Positions 41,125 to 51,613 of a DNA stretch of 64,000 nt are shown here, in pieces (position 1 is the stretch's first letter; every line of letters begins with the position of its first letter). The translations under genes and the position numbers were made by a program. The notes under the pieces were generated by a model. The model did not search any database and was not told where the DNA came from. It saw only the letters and a program-made list of their open reading frames with translations. Origin of the DNA: Wolfiporia cocos (Eukaryota; Basidiomycota; Agaricomycetes; Polyporales; Phaeolaceae); the NCBI GenBank assembly GCA_029448655.1, contig JACCLO010000008.1, forward strand, positions 62,001-126,000, given 5' to 3'.

Positions 41125-42024
41125 CTATACAATCGCGAGTATATCCTCTTCTACCGAAGTAGTTGAGGGCCCTGCCACCTTGTCAGGTGGTGTTACACCG
41201 AAGGCAAAAGTAATTTGTAGCGCTACGCATTCTGCTATGATACGAGCCAAGTCCGTACGCCAATCCAAAAAGGAAATGTTGCCGAGTTGTTTGCAATACT
41301 TTTTCATAATTCTCCAGTCTCTATTGGTGATCCTCCCCCGTCTCGCTCTATCCTTTACGTTATCCACCAAGTCCTCCAATTCTACTACCATAGTATGGAA
41401 TCGCATGTCGTTTTCCATATGGAAGCCTGGGTAATTAGGGGGGTGGTTGGCGAGAGGAGTGAGACGAGTGAGAGTGCCTTCTAGCATGGGAATAACTTGA
41501 TCGCATGCTTGGAGAGGCTTCTTCTTCCCGAAGACGAGGGAAGAGTCGAGAATTTTGTGGTTGGTCGGAACGGGAGGTCCGGCCGCCGGGCTAGAGAGAC
41601 GGAGGGCCAGTGAAGAAGCTGCTTGCTTGGCTTCCTTGGCGGCTTGTTTGGCGGCGATTCGCTTATTCAGCTTATCGCGGGCGAGCTTGAGCTTGTTGAG
41701 TTTGCGGAGTTCGATGAGATTCTCCATGGCGGTAATGGAAGCGGCTAGCTTCTCTTCCTCTGTCCAGATGCGCTTGGCAAGTGGAACTGGTTTGGGAGGT
41801 CGAGGAGCGGGTTTCCCAGCCTCGGCGATGTGCTTTGGCATGTGGACGGGAATCTCCCAAAGATGGAGCTTCCCGGTGTAGTCTTCCTTTACAGGAAGCG
41901 TGTAGGTGACGTCCTCTGCCCGAGGAACGTCAGCTGTGTCGATGCGGCTGAGAAGGGACCGCTTCGCCGGTTTGACGTAAGGGGCAGTGGAGGAGCCACG
42001 GGTGCGACGGGTAACGCGGGGCAT
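41125..42024 (-). CDS. ORF0 of element E
   Basis: A 299-aa protein almost identical to B ORF0, from MPRVTRRTRGSS to SVEEDILAIV. It differs at only a few residues (for example DTADVPRAEDV against DTTDIPRAEDV), so the frame has been kept while gag of this copy decayed. A 1-nt insertion upstream destroys the alternative ATG seen in B, which supports this start. Basic N-terminus, Lys/Ala coiled coil, C-terminal helical domain with GRITNRDWRIMKKY. Function unknown. The spacer to gag keeps the GAAA hairpin at the stop codon but has a much shorter A-run than B. Confidence 0.85.
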   Translation of the reverse strand: MPRVTRRTRGSSTAPYVKPAKRSLLSRIDTADVPRAEDVTYTLPVKEDYTGKLHLWEIPVHMPKHIAEAGKPAPRPPKPVPLAKRIWTEEEKLAASITAMENLIELRKLNKLKLARDKLNKRIAAKQAAKEAKQAASSLALRLSSPAAGPPVPTNHKILDSSLVFGKKKPLQACDQVIPMLEGTLTRLTPLANHPPNYPGFHMENDMRFHTMVVELEDLVDNVKDRARRGRITNRDWRIMKKYCKQLGNISFLDWRTDLARIIAECVALQITFAFGVTPPDKVAGPSTTSVEEDILAIV

Positions 42025-43057
42025 GATTACTAGAAAGTGCAGCTTTCATGAGAAACGAAGTTTCCCAGTGATACGTCCAAGAACAGGAATAGAAGGGATT
42101 ATATAAGGTAGGGTAGTGGACTCCTTTTCAGGAGCAAAGAAGGTGTACTACGGGGCATAATTACTCTTATGTTGCGCGCAAACCCTGTGCCGAGACGGCG
42201 CGGATATTCGCATGACCCTAACGGTCAGAGGCGCCGACTCCAGGGGTAGAGTTGCTGACTGCCAGGCCGGTTCCTGGGTCAGATGATTGGGAATCGGATA
42301 CACGACACCGTCCCGGAGGGACGATGCCGGAAAGTGGCTGGGATTTTACATCCCTTAGCCTGTCCATGCTTCAACAATGAGGTTGCCGTCTGTAGCCACA
42401 TGGGTGTCACATCAGGGCTAAAAAACCACTGTCGATCTAAGATCGCGAGACAGCAGCGCTCCACATCCCGAAGGAGTGGGCCACGCGCTTCTCTTCCAAT
42501 GGGGCCCCAAATCCGTTTGACCCATGCTCGCACGCCGAGCTGCCCGGAGGACTTATGCTATTGGCTACCGCGAGTGACCTATGGCAGGGTGATTTTTTAC
42601 GTCACCCCCCTCACTGCTTTTCCCATAATGGGTTCAAAGCAGGTCCCTTACGCCTGGGAAGCGGCTTTGGAAAATTCCCATGCCATCATAATGATGACCC
42701 TGTGGATAGTGATGGGGCGCTGAACAACGCTTGCCATGACAGGGGGTTGGGTGCACACAGGCAGACCGTCCCCTTTTTTCCACAGGCGGGTCTTAACCGC
42801 GCATAGTCCAAGCTTGTCAGCGAGGACCATGTCTCCTTGACCCTGGAGTCCGGGTTAGGTAGGTCTCCTGCCTAAAAAGGCGGTGTGGCTTCCCTGGTTG
42901 CCAATCCTCTGCCGAGGATGGCGATGTATCCCCCAGATCTCAACTATCACCCCAATCGCCTTGTCAGGCAGAAAGGGATGTGCGCAGCAACGAGCAATAT
43001 ACCCCTGTAGGATAGAAACCCAGACCCAAGCGCAAGCGCAAGGGCGGGGGTAGGGGG
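42025..43057 (-). other. 5' leader of element E
   Basis: Near-identical to the leader of B (4892-5922) in opposite orientation, including the CTCCT-GAAA-AGGAG hairpin (minus strand, near 42121-42134). No long coding frame. Confidence 0.6.
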
Positions 43058-43068
43058 AGATTTGTTCT
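43058..43068 (-). promoter_or_regulatory. Self-primer binding site of element E
   Basis: AGAACAAATCT on the minus strand, two bases inside the 5' LTR, complementary to the predicted RNA start AGATTTGTTCT in the LTR (plus-strand AGAACAAATCT near 43195). Same arrangement as B. Confidence 0.82.
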
Positions 43069-43070
43069 TA

Positions 43071-43769
43071 TGACACAGACTAGACTGTGGGACTCACACT
43101 ATAACCTAATAGGCGACTTTGAAGGAGTTGCTTGAGGTTGGTGAGGAGGCTAGTGGGCGCAAGCAGAGATGGTATGTAACTGTGCGAATGCAGAGAACAA
43201 ATCTAAGGCTTATCGTAGTGATAGCCCTACTTATATACATGCATTGTTTGGTTACTCGAAGAGGAGCCAAACAAGTAGATGGTCTGTGCGCAGACGTAAC
43301 TAATACAGCTAAGTCGTAAACTACAGTAGACCACGTGCGCCGGTAATGGCCGCACCAGTAAGATCGTGTGTTTGGACCGTGGGTCCATGTTGTGGAAGTG
43401 GCGTCACTACGTTAGTAAGCCATGCACGTGATAACTATATACCGGTATCGGGATATGAGTAATACTTAAGGGCATTGGCATGTGATAACGAGCGGGCCGC
43501 TTATCCAATTGTACTGACATAGCCCGGGATCGGGATATGAGTAAGGCGCGTGACACCGGAGGTTAGTCCGCTGAGTCATTGACGCGTACAAACGTGTTAT
43601 GTACGTGTTGTTATGACAAGTGGACGTATACCGCGTTGTGTACGTGTTGTTTGGTTGCGTGTACGTGTAGACAGGCGCTTAGCAGCGTAAATGTCTACAA
43701 GGTCGTAGAAATACCAGATAAATAGGTAAAAATACGGGAAAAATAGTGGCATGTCCCAAATCTGTGACA
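43071..43769 (-). repeat. 5' LTR of element E (699 bp)
   Basis: Family-B LTR, minus orientation, followed outside by TSD GGTGT. Its TATA box lies near 43230 on the minus strand. Confidence 0.95.
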
Positions 43770-44801
43770 GGTGTAGCGTAGGTTGATCGAGCATGATCGG
43801 CTGCAATCGGGGTGTAGCGCTCTGTGACTGGTAGGGTTCTCAGTCGTGCAGAGCCTGGAGGTATTATTCCTGCCTGTTGTACTCGTAGGTCAGGGTGCGT
43901 ACGGGGTATAGTATAGTGTCTATGCCAGTAATGGCGAGTGTCCGTGCGGTAGGGACGCGAGGTGTTAGGTTTAACGTTCCGGGTCACGTGCGAGTGTAGA
44001 CCGTGCCCCTAGTCGGCGTATAGCATGGTGTGCGATGGGTAGTCTTTGGTTGTACAAGGCGTACCGTTGTGCTATCGTAGCCTGTTGGGCTCTAGGGGTC
44101 GGCTCGTGACTCCGGGGTTTAGGGACTAGGCAGCGTATGTCTTGCTGCCGGGACTTGGACTGAGTTTAGGGTTAGACTGCTGGTGGCCTGCTAGTGCCCG
44201 TAGTGTCCTGTATAGCGGAGGGCTTCTACTAGCGTTGCCGTAGGATTCCAGCTGGGCCCGGATAGAGTGCTGTAGCATGCGTATGGCGTGAATGGGGTGT
44301 CAACCTAGGATGTTCTACTAGGCTTTAAAATTGGCTTGTGACAGATGCGGTCGTGATCCCAGTCAACGAATCTCCTGCAAGTACTTTGCTTGCCATCTCC
44401 ACTGCCGCCATCTCCGCTCCTTCCACCGTCGTACCCACAACCACCGCACCTGCCTCCATCCCAACATCTCCTACTGAAGCCACCACAACTGCCACAGACA
44501 ATGTCGCCGAGACCGAACCGTATGCGACTGGCTCCCATGTGCCATCCCTCTCTCCCACGGAGCCTGCTGGCTCCCCTGGCCCTTCACAGCAACCACTTAC
44601 ACAGGCTTTCCACGGGTATGAGACTCCCATGGATGTAGATGAGCTGCCCCCACAGAGTGACGCGTCTGACTATGAGTCTAAATACAAGTTCAGCGATGGT
44701 ATGTCCACATTTTCCTCAGACTGGAGATGCTCAACAGCGCCGTGATTACAGATGACTCAAGTTCATTTGGCTCTGACATGGAATTTGGGACAGATGTCTA
44801 A

Positions 44802-46020
44802 ATTCTCATTACATGTATATGGCGTGGGTGCCATCTTGTATATGCTGTTAGGTCAATGTAAAAATATTATTTTGTCTCCTGTTAACGAAATGGATGGGAT
44901 GGTCATGCGAGAACAGAGAGAGTAGAAGCAAACCACTTTACCTTCCATCTTGGCCAAAGCAATGAATATACCATCACAGTGTAGGCCACTTACATTATGG
45001 GGATCTTGGGCTGGAAAGCATGGCGGCTAAAAAGGTGGCGGTGGTTGTGGTGGGAAGTTGAGGTAGCAAGTTGCAGGGGCAACAGATGTTGCAGAGGCAA
45101 GTCTTGGGAGTTGCTGTGGTTGCAGTTGCAGCAGTCGCGGTGGTCGCGGTGGTTGCGGTAGTCGCAGTGGTCGCAGCGGTCGCAGCGGTCGTGGTGGTCA
45201 CAGGAGTCGTGGTGGTCACCGTAGTTGCTGATAAGGCTCCACCTAAATAGCATACATACTGTGTATACACAGTTTTAACTGTATACCATATACTGTAAAT
45301 GCACAGCAATTAGTAGACGGTATTTCTTCAGTGTTGCATGCAGTACATGGTTTCTGTCTATGATGGTAGCATTGCACTTGCATCAGCATTGCCATGGGTG
45401 TTTCCCTTCTATAATCATATGAAAGATGAACTTCAGAACATTACTGATATGTCTGCGATCCCACATACCTTCCTTGCAGTTCAGGCAAGTATTGTGAAAC
45501 TATTAGTGTGCTGCTCATAAGCCATTGAACGCCATATGAATATCCTGGCAACATGTAAATAGTCTCCTGCCGTTGGATGTATGGAGCTCACATTATCATC
45601 AGTGTTTCACTGAGCTCTTTGTCATGCACGATTCAAAATGCTGGGAATGAATGAAAATGGATGGTGTGGGCTCTTTTTGAGCATGTCTTTGAGAGCTACA
45701 AGACAAGTGTTTTCCAACTGGCAGATTCACCCCAAGAACCTCAGCCCAGCATCATATGGTCATCACACTTTCTGGATTAAATCTCAGCTGGAGTCTCTGA
45801 TGACATACAGCCTGTGCTTGTTTGTACTGAGATACAATGCGGGAAGAACTGAGAAGGTGGCACAGGGGATCCAAACTAACCACTTGTCTGGTGGAAGGTA
45901 AGTGCTGTGATAAATGAAACTTAAGATCTCTTCTCATATTGCTTATGCACATGCTCGCGGATATCTTGTGCTATGTCGAATGGCAAGGGATTTCCTAGCA
46001 GTCCCTGGCATGAGCATCTC
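44802..46020. other. Spacer downstream of the gene with weak coding remnants
   Basis: No intact gene. Short open frames at 45338-45520 (SALPWVFPFYNHMKDELQNI) and 45638-45901 on the plus strand look protein-like; the first vaguely recalls hAT-type transposase but is too short to call. Base composition is more AT-rich than the retroelements, so this is probably older host or DNA-transposon sequence. Confidence 0.35.
45110..45232 (-). repeat. Second GACCACCGC minisatellite, inverted
   Basis: Plus strand reads GGTCGCGGTGGTCGCGGTGG; the minus strand encodes Thr/Ala repeats like exon 6 of the gene that ends about 310 bp earlier. Could be an inverted partial duplication of the repeat. Confidence 0.55.
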
Positions 46021-46025
46021 GGTTG

Positions 46026-46639
46026 TGTCACAAGAAATCCCGGAATAAAGGGATTATTCTTTTGTCTCACCCTTGGCTCACGCTTATCCACAGATATTCG
46101 CTATGATATATTACTTAGCCGCTCAGTGGAACCGCACGTGCGTAGGTAGATAATTCCTTCACAAATCTTATCTCTACAGGTCACGTGACGTCAAGGGTAG
46201 TAACAGCGTTATGTAGTTATGGGTTACGGTCACAGCGCGCGCACAGACCACGCCATTAGGGCAGGCTGTTAGCGACAGTAGTTACTGTTCCCCATGTATA
46301 TATACTACGACGTTCTGAGGCTTACACCTCAGAACTATTCTTCTCGACCTTGGGGCAAGTCCCCTGGGAATCATCTCATCTCTGGTGTGCGCCTGTCTCA
46401 GCGTCGACACCTCTCTCTCTCTCTCTCTTTGACTGCTAGCCTGGGTGCCTAAGGAGCGGCCAGTCCTCCTCATCCGCCAGCGGTTCGGTGCGTCCCGACC
46501 AGCCCCTATACTAGGGAAGGGCAACGGCAGTTCGTCCACAAGAGACGTCCTGTTCTCCTTGGAGGATAGGGATAGGAGGGTTATAGGGAGGGTTTCCCCG
46601 CTTTGCGGGTCGTCACTCAACCAGTGGGTTTCCGTGTCA
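46026..46639 (+). repeat. Solo LTR (614 bp, TSD GGTTG)
   Basis: TGTCACAAGAAATCC to GTTTCCGTGTCA; TSD GGTTG at 46021-46025 and 46640-46644. Same family as the LTR at 56780. TATA near 46297 and perfect 9-bp hairpin GTTCTGAGG-CTTACA-CCTCAGAAC (46312-46335). A (CT)n run lies near 46408-46430. Confidence 0.92.
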
Positions 46640-46771
46640 GGTTGAATGGCTATTCCCGCCCCCGCAAAATCCCCGCAGCATTTCCAGAATCTCTTTCAAA
46701 GCAGAAACAATTACACAGGCCATGTGCACCAAGCAGTTGGCACAGGAAGGAATGTTACATGTACAATAACC

Positions 46772-47713
46772 TGTCACAGAATCTCAGAAATAGGTACCCC
46801 CCCCTGTCTCGAACCCAGGGCCTTAGGTGTACGGTATGTCATGTGACGTCTAGTAGATATAGTCGAGTAGTATAGCGGTTATGCGCCAGATGGCGCCTAC
46901 CCAGGTCACGTGGACTGCTTACGTATACAGAGGCTGTGTAGATAGCGCACGGACCTTTACATTAGGGCGGGCCTTACTGCCTGCCGCGCGCATCCCCTTT
47001 GTATATAAGGCTTCATGGTCTGAGGCGTACTCCTCAGACCTTTCAATCTCAACTCTGGGCTTGGCCCCTTACTCTCATACTCATGCGTGCTAGTCTGTGA
47101 GACCCACCTCGCCTTAGAACTACTCGGCGTTGTACCCTGGAACCTGGTGGATAGGGAGAAGGTCACTGGGATGGGTTATGCGTGAGTGACACTGACACAA
47201 ACTAATGTCGATGCTTACTCTGATAGTGACTTGAAGGTTTGTCGGGCTAACAGAGGCTATACAAGCTAAGAGACGAAGTCGATTGTAGGCAAAGGCTGGT
47301 TAAGCCGTAAGACTGTAAGTCGAGGTGAATAGAACTGAGGTCTTAACGCCTCAGAGCTCTGGTATATATACATGCATGGTAAGACCCCTAATACTTCTGT
47401 AGGACCCGTAGTACCTAGTATCAGTAATCCACCATGTGATCTGGGATAAGCCCGGGCGTCGCCCGAGGCTCTCAGTCAGCTTGCACGTGACTTGTCACAT
47501 GCTCAAGAATCCGGACTAATGTAATAGACCCCGATGGAACTTGCCAGAAGGTTCCAGGTCTAGAACTCATGGACCTCCAACCGTATCTAAGGTTTCGTAA
47601 GTACCTATCTATTTGGACTTATATGTGATAATGCTAGAATAATTCGTAGAAGTCTAGGAAAAATGACTAAAAATAAGGAAAAATCTGTGACAGACACTAG
47701 GAGATTTGTGTCA
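46772..47713 (+). repeat. Solo LTR (own length 437 bp, TSD TAACC), split by another LTR
   Basis: TGTCACAGAATCTC to GATTTGTGTCA; pieces 46772-47192 and 47698-47713 flank a minus-strand LTR. TSD TAACC at 46767-46771 and 47714-47718. TATA near 47001 and hairpin GGTCTGAGG-CGTACT-CCTCAGACC (47017-47040). Confidence 0.88.
47193..47692 (-). repeat. Solo LTR (500 bp, TSD GACAC)
   Basis: Minus-strand LTR TGTCACAGATTTTTCC to CATTAGTTTGTGTCA; TSD GACAC at 47188-47192 and 47693-47697. Inserted near the end of the LTR that began at 46772. Confidence 0.9.
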
Positions 47714-47819
47714 TAACCGTATACACTGGATAAGGACTGAGTATATACTGGACATATACTGTACACCGTGTACATGCAAAATTCCTATATACGTATTGTA
47801 CACGTGTCACGGATATCCC

Positions 47820-50800
47820 GGATCCCAGATCAGGAGTCCCCGTTCCGCGTGGAAGCGAATTCTTCCGATTACGCAACTGGTGCGGTGCTATCACAGTACT
47901 CTTCGGAGGATAAGCTCTGGCACCCGGTAGCCTTTTACTCGAAATCTCTATCAGCACCCGAAAGGAACTATGAGATTTACGACAAAGAGTTGCTTGCAAT
48001 CATCCGCACTCTAGAGGAATGGAGACATTACCTCGAAGGACATCCAGGCAAATTTGAAGTATGGTCGGATCACCTTAATCTGACATATTTCAAATCGGCA
48101 CAATGGCTTACCCGGAGACAGGCACGTTGGAGTCTTTACCTGACAAGGTTCAACTTCACCATGTGTCACAAACCCGGAAAAACAATGCTCACGGCTGACC
48201 CTCTGTCACGGAGGCCAGACCATGAAGAGGGGGTGGAACTCGACAATCGCGATCAAATTTTGCTGAAACCGGAATATTTCACGGTTAGGGCGCTAGAAGC
48301 GTCACAGCAGGAGATACAATCAGGCGACGAGGACCTTCTCCGACAAATCCGACAAGCCCTCATGGACGATCAGATTACCAAAGATTACCAGGAACTACTG
48401 AAAAGTGGTCCCAAGGAATTCGGTAAAGATCTCCAGGAATGGAACATGGAGGCCGGATTACTCCTCAGACGAGGAAAAGTGTACGTTCCAAAAGAGCCTA
48501 AGGAATTGCGAATGAAGATTCTGGAGTTACATCACGACCATGTGACTGCCGGACACTTTGGACGATGGAAGACCTATGAACTTCTATCACGTAATTACTG
48601 GTGGCCTGGAATGACCACGATGGTAAAGCAATACGTGGAAGGTTGTGACACATGTCAACGCATGAAGAACCACAACCAGACCCCGTACGGACCCCTGCAA
48701 CCGCTCCCAGTTCCGGAAGCACCTTGGGACACCGTCACAATTGACCTCATCGTCCACCTACCTGACGCAGTTATTCACGACGTACGGCTTATGCCCTAGG
48801 ATACAAGACGTAATGTCTTGGACCGGAGTCGTCCTAGTGGCGCTGGCTATGAGGGCTACTCAGTAAGGCCAGAGGCTAAGAAGCATGGCGAGGCCAGCAG
48901 AGCACGCAGGGGGAGATTCTGTGGGACACGCCCCAATGTCGACAATAACAAGACTGAGGTAGTAAGACCTCAGTCGCTAGCTTATATACATGTCTCGCGC
49001 AAGTACTACTTGTAAGTACCGACCCTAAAGTAAGGGGCCGTGCGCAGGCGCCGCGACGTCGCTGACTAAGCTACTGTCATGTGTCCCTGTAACGTGACAA
49101 CTAAGGTATGGAAGATAACCGCTACACTATATGACAGTCCTAACATGTGACTAGATACTAAGAGGACCGGGGTTCGACCCCGGGGGAATGCACTGTCCCA
49201 ACGTCAGGTAGAAAACCGTGACACTACCGCCCAGCGGCAAATTGAAACAATTCAATGCTATTATGGTAATAGTGGACCGGCTTACCAAGTGAGCACATTT
49301 CATTCCCACGTCAGACGGAATAACGGCAAAAGAATTAGCGAACCTCCTGTACCTTCGGATTTACCCGAACCACGGACTTCCGAAACAAATCATTTCGGAT
49401 AGAGGCCCGCAATTCGCTGCCGCCTTATTCAAGGGATGGTGTGAGCAATTGGGAATCCAACGGTCAATGACAACCGCCTATCACCCGCAAGCGGATGGCC
49501 AGACGGAGAGAGTTAATCAGATCCTGGAACAATATCTTAGATGTTACATCGATGTTATTCAGAAGGATAATTGGTCATGGTTTCTCCCTACGGCTGAATT
49601 CGCGTATAACAACGCGGCTAGTGAGACAACAAAGAGGAGCCCATTCTTTGTCGAACTAGGAAGGCACCCTAATGCAGGACCTACGAATTTACGTCCAACA
49701 CCATACACGGACCTAAATGTCATTGCTTACGAAAGATGGTCAGCACAAGAACAAGCTAAGGCAGCTATGAAATTGGCTGCTGAACGCTGGTCTTGGTATT
49801 ATGATCAACACAAGCGCTCGGTACCATTTAAAGTTGGCGACAAAGTTCTCATTGACGCCCGTAGCTGGCAAGACTCCGAAAGAAGTCTTAGTCCACGCTA
49901 TTTGGGACCATTCAAGATAATTGAACAATTATCTCCGGTCACCTTTAGGGTACACATGGACGAGCAATACAGGGCTTACCACCCAGTATTTCACGCTTCC
50001 AAGTTGGTTATGTACAAGGACCCTGTGCATCAGAAAAGACCAGAGCCTCAACCAGAAATGGTCGATGGCGAAGAAGTATGGGAAGTCGAGAAGATCTTAG
50101 ATCATTGCCTCCGCGCAGGAAGAGTTGAATACAGAATCCAATGGAAAGGATTCGGTATCAATGACAACTCCTGGGTACGCGAAGCCGATCTCGACACGGC
50201 ATATGACATTCTGCAGGAATACAAGGCTTCACACGCCATTCCAATGCAGGATGTTCCCCTCAGGCGATCAGCTAGAAGGAAAGAAGCAGTCCACGTCTTC
50301 GACCCTGACAGCGAGGACTGGGAAGCCGATGAATGCACATGGCCAGACGACTGGCCACAGTATCGCGAGGAATTTGCGAAAGATCCTAAGCAGCGCATGG
50401 TTAGACACCCCGACGGGGGATGGATGTCAGCTGACATTAACCAAAACGCGGACTTGAAAATCGTAGTCGGTGAAGGCGGCCGAATGCCGGAAAAAGGAAC
50501 CAAGGACTCAGTTGGGTTTGACCTGTACACTGCAACAGGCGATGTTCTGCCAGCTCATGGGCAGACAGAATACAACACCAAACTAAAGATCCAGGTACCT
50601 TTTGGCACTTACGGACGTATCGCCCCCCGCTCTAGTCTCGCCCGAAAAGGCATCGACGTAATGGGTGGCGTTATCGACCACGACTACCAAGGCAAAGTAA
50701 TCATTATTCTTCGGAACCACTCCGACATATCTATCGATATTCGGGCCGGTGATAAGATTGCTCAGCTTATCTGGGAAGTTGCTAAGGACCCACACATTAC

Positions 50801-50876
50801 GCTACACGGAAAATCTTACTTTGAAAAGATTAAATCCGAGCGTGGTACTGGTGGATTCGGCTCCACAGGAAAGTAA
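47820..50876 (+). pseudogene. pol: Pol fragment of element F (RNase H to dUTPase)
   Basis: Retains RNase H (FRVEANSSDYATG, Asp replaced by Asn at the first acidic position), integrase zinc finger and core, chromodomain (WEVEKILDHC) and dUTPase. Broken by the L3 LTR at 48763-49223 (TSD CTACC, excision restores the local frame) and by a TGA at 49290-49292, where B has Arg in LTKRAHF; CGA to TGA again. Other changes at conserved dUTPase positions are QGKV for QGEV and LIWE for LICE. Dead copy. Confidence 0.9.
48763..49223 (-). repeat. L3-family solo LTR in pol of F (461 bp, TSD CTACC)
   Basis: Minus-strand copy of the LTR at 39253-39712. TSD CTACC at 48758-48762 and 49224-49228. Hairpin GACTGAGGT..ACCTCAGTC at 48952-48975 beside a minus-strand TATA. 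Confidence 0.93.
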
Positions 50877-50915
50877 TCGTTCCATTAGGGACAATGAAAC
50901 CTGAAGAGGGGGTAA

Positions 50916-51613
50916 TGTCACAGATTTGGGACATGCCACTATTTTTCCCGTATTTTTACCTATTTATCTGGTATTTCTACGACCTTGTAGACATTTACGC
51001 TGCTAAGCGCCCGTCTACACGTACACGCAACCAAACAACACGTACACAACGCGGTATACGTCCACCTGTCATAACAACACGTACATAACATGTTTGTACG
51101 CGTCAATGACTCAGCGGACTAACCTCCGGTGTCACGCGCCTTACTCATATCCCGATACCGGGCTAGGTCAGTACAATTGGATAAGCGGCCCGCTCGTTAT
51201 CACATGCCAATGACCCTACAATTACTCATATCCCGATACCGGTATATAAGAATCACATGCATGGCTTACTAACGTAGCTACAGCCACTTCCACAACATGG
51301 AACTACGGTCCAAACAAACGCTCTTACTGGTGCGGCCATTACCGGCGCACATGGTCTACTGTAGTTTACGACTTAACCATATTAGTTATGTCTGCGCACA
51401 GACCACCTTCATGTTTGGCTCCCTTACCGGTAACCAAACAATGCATGTATATAAGTAGGGCTATCACTGCGGATAAGCCTTAGATTTGTTCTCTGCATTC
51501 GCACAGTCACATATCATCTCTGCTTGTGCCTACTAGTCCCCTCACCAACCTCCAGCAACTCCTTCAAGTCGCTTATAAGGCTATAGAGTGAGTTCCACAA
51601 CTAGTTTGTGTCA
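50916..51613 (+). repeat. 3' LTR of element F (698 bp)
   Basis: Family-B LTR, more diverged than those of B and E (for example ACTAGTTTGTGTCA at the end and many scattered changes near 51300-51430), so F is the oldest family-B copy here. Preceded by GAAGAGGGGGTAA. Confidence 0.93.

Larger units (their letters stand above)
33393..43769 (-). mobile_element. Element E: complete family-B chromovirus, minus strand
   Basis: 10,377 bp with 699-bp LTRs at both ends and TSD GGTGT (33388-33392 and 43770-43774). Same order and nearly the same proteins as B: leader, ORF0, gag, pol. Pol and ORF0 are open, but gag is broken by an L3-family LTR and by a start-proximal frameshift, so E could at most supply Pol in trans. 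Confidence 0.95.
32973..44343 (-). repeat. Solo LTR in the gene (own length 989 bp, TSD GATGC), carrying element E
   Basis: Minus-strand LTR from TGTCACAAGCC (ends 44343) to TTGCTTGTGTCA (starts 32973), split into 43775-44343 and 32973-33392 by element E. TSD GATGC at 32968-32972 and 44344-44348. TATA on its strand near 33100. Its two halves match no other LTR here. Confidence 0.88.
28256..44801 (+). pseudogene. Seven-exon gene with Zn2Cys6-like cluster, split by three LTR insertions
   Basis: Exons: 28256-28387, 28441-28680, 28736-29317, 29377-29701, 29750-30073, 30140-44698, 44752-44801; introns of 48-66 bp with GT..AG. Protein: N-terminal PKIRKGEAYDLWETQMMDMM, an acidic then Arg/Gly/Ser-rich linker, C-X2-C-X6-C-X9-C-X2-C-X6-C at 29386-29478 (as in fungal Zn2Cys6 clusters), an acidic stretch, a coiled coil (REQLLQEIKGLSSLAEQV), a Thr/Ala repeat, a Pro/Ser/Thr-rich acidic tail and the end FGTDV. 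Exon 6 is cut by LTRs at 30385-32001, 32158-32801 and 32973-44343; removing each with one TSD copy keeps the frame every time (245+151+166+350 nt). Two further problems: exon 2 needs a 1-nt change in an A-run near 28480 (or acceptor use at 28487), and exon 3 changes frame in its GTCGCGG repeat (28905-29050). Function unknown; a DNA-binding regulator or a domesticated element protein are options. Confidence 0.72.
47820..51613 (+). mobile_element. Element F: 5'-truncated family-B element
   Basis: Starts abruptly inside pol (RNase H region) and runs to a family-B 3' LTR. Everything upstream (leader, ORF0, gag, protease, RT) is absent. The truncation point is fused to a 15-bp LTR start (47805-47819). 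An L3 LTR splits it at 48763. No TSD can be assigned. Confidence 0.9.

Noticed and set aside
44699..44719. A 21-nt intron before the end of the gene
   Set aside because: Too short for a spliceosomal intron; extending to the AG at 44751 gives a normal 53-nt intron and a clean final exon.
45338..45901. hAT transposase gene
   Set aside because: Two short frames have a faint resemblance (SALPWVFPFYNHMKDEL), but no catalytic or dimerisation motif is visible.
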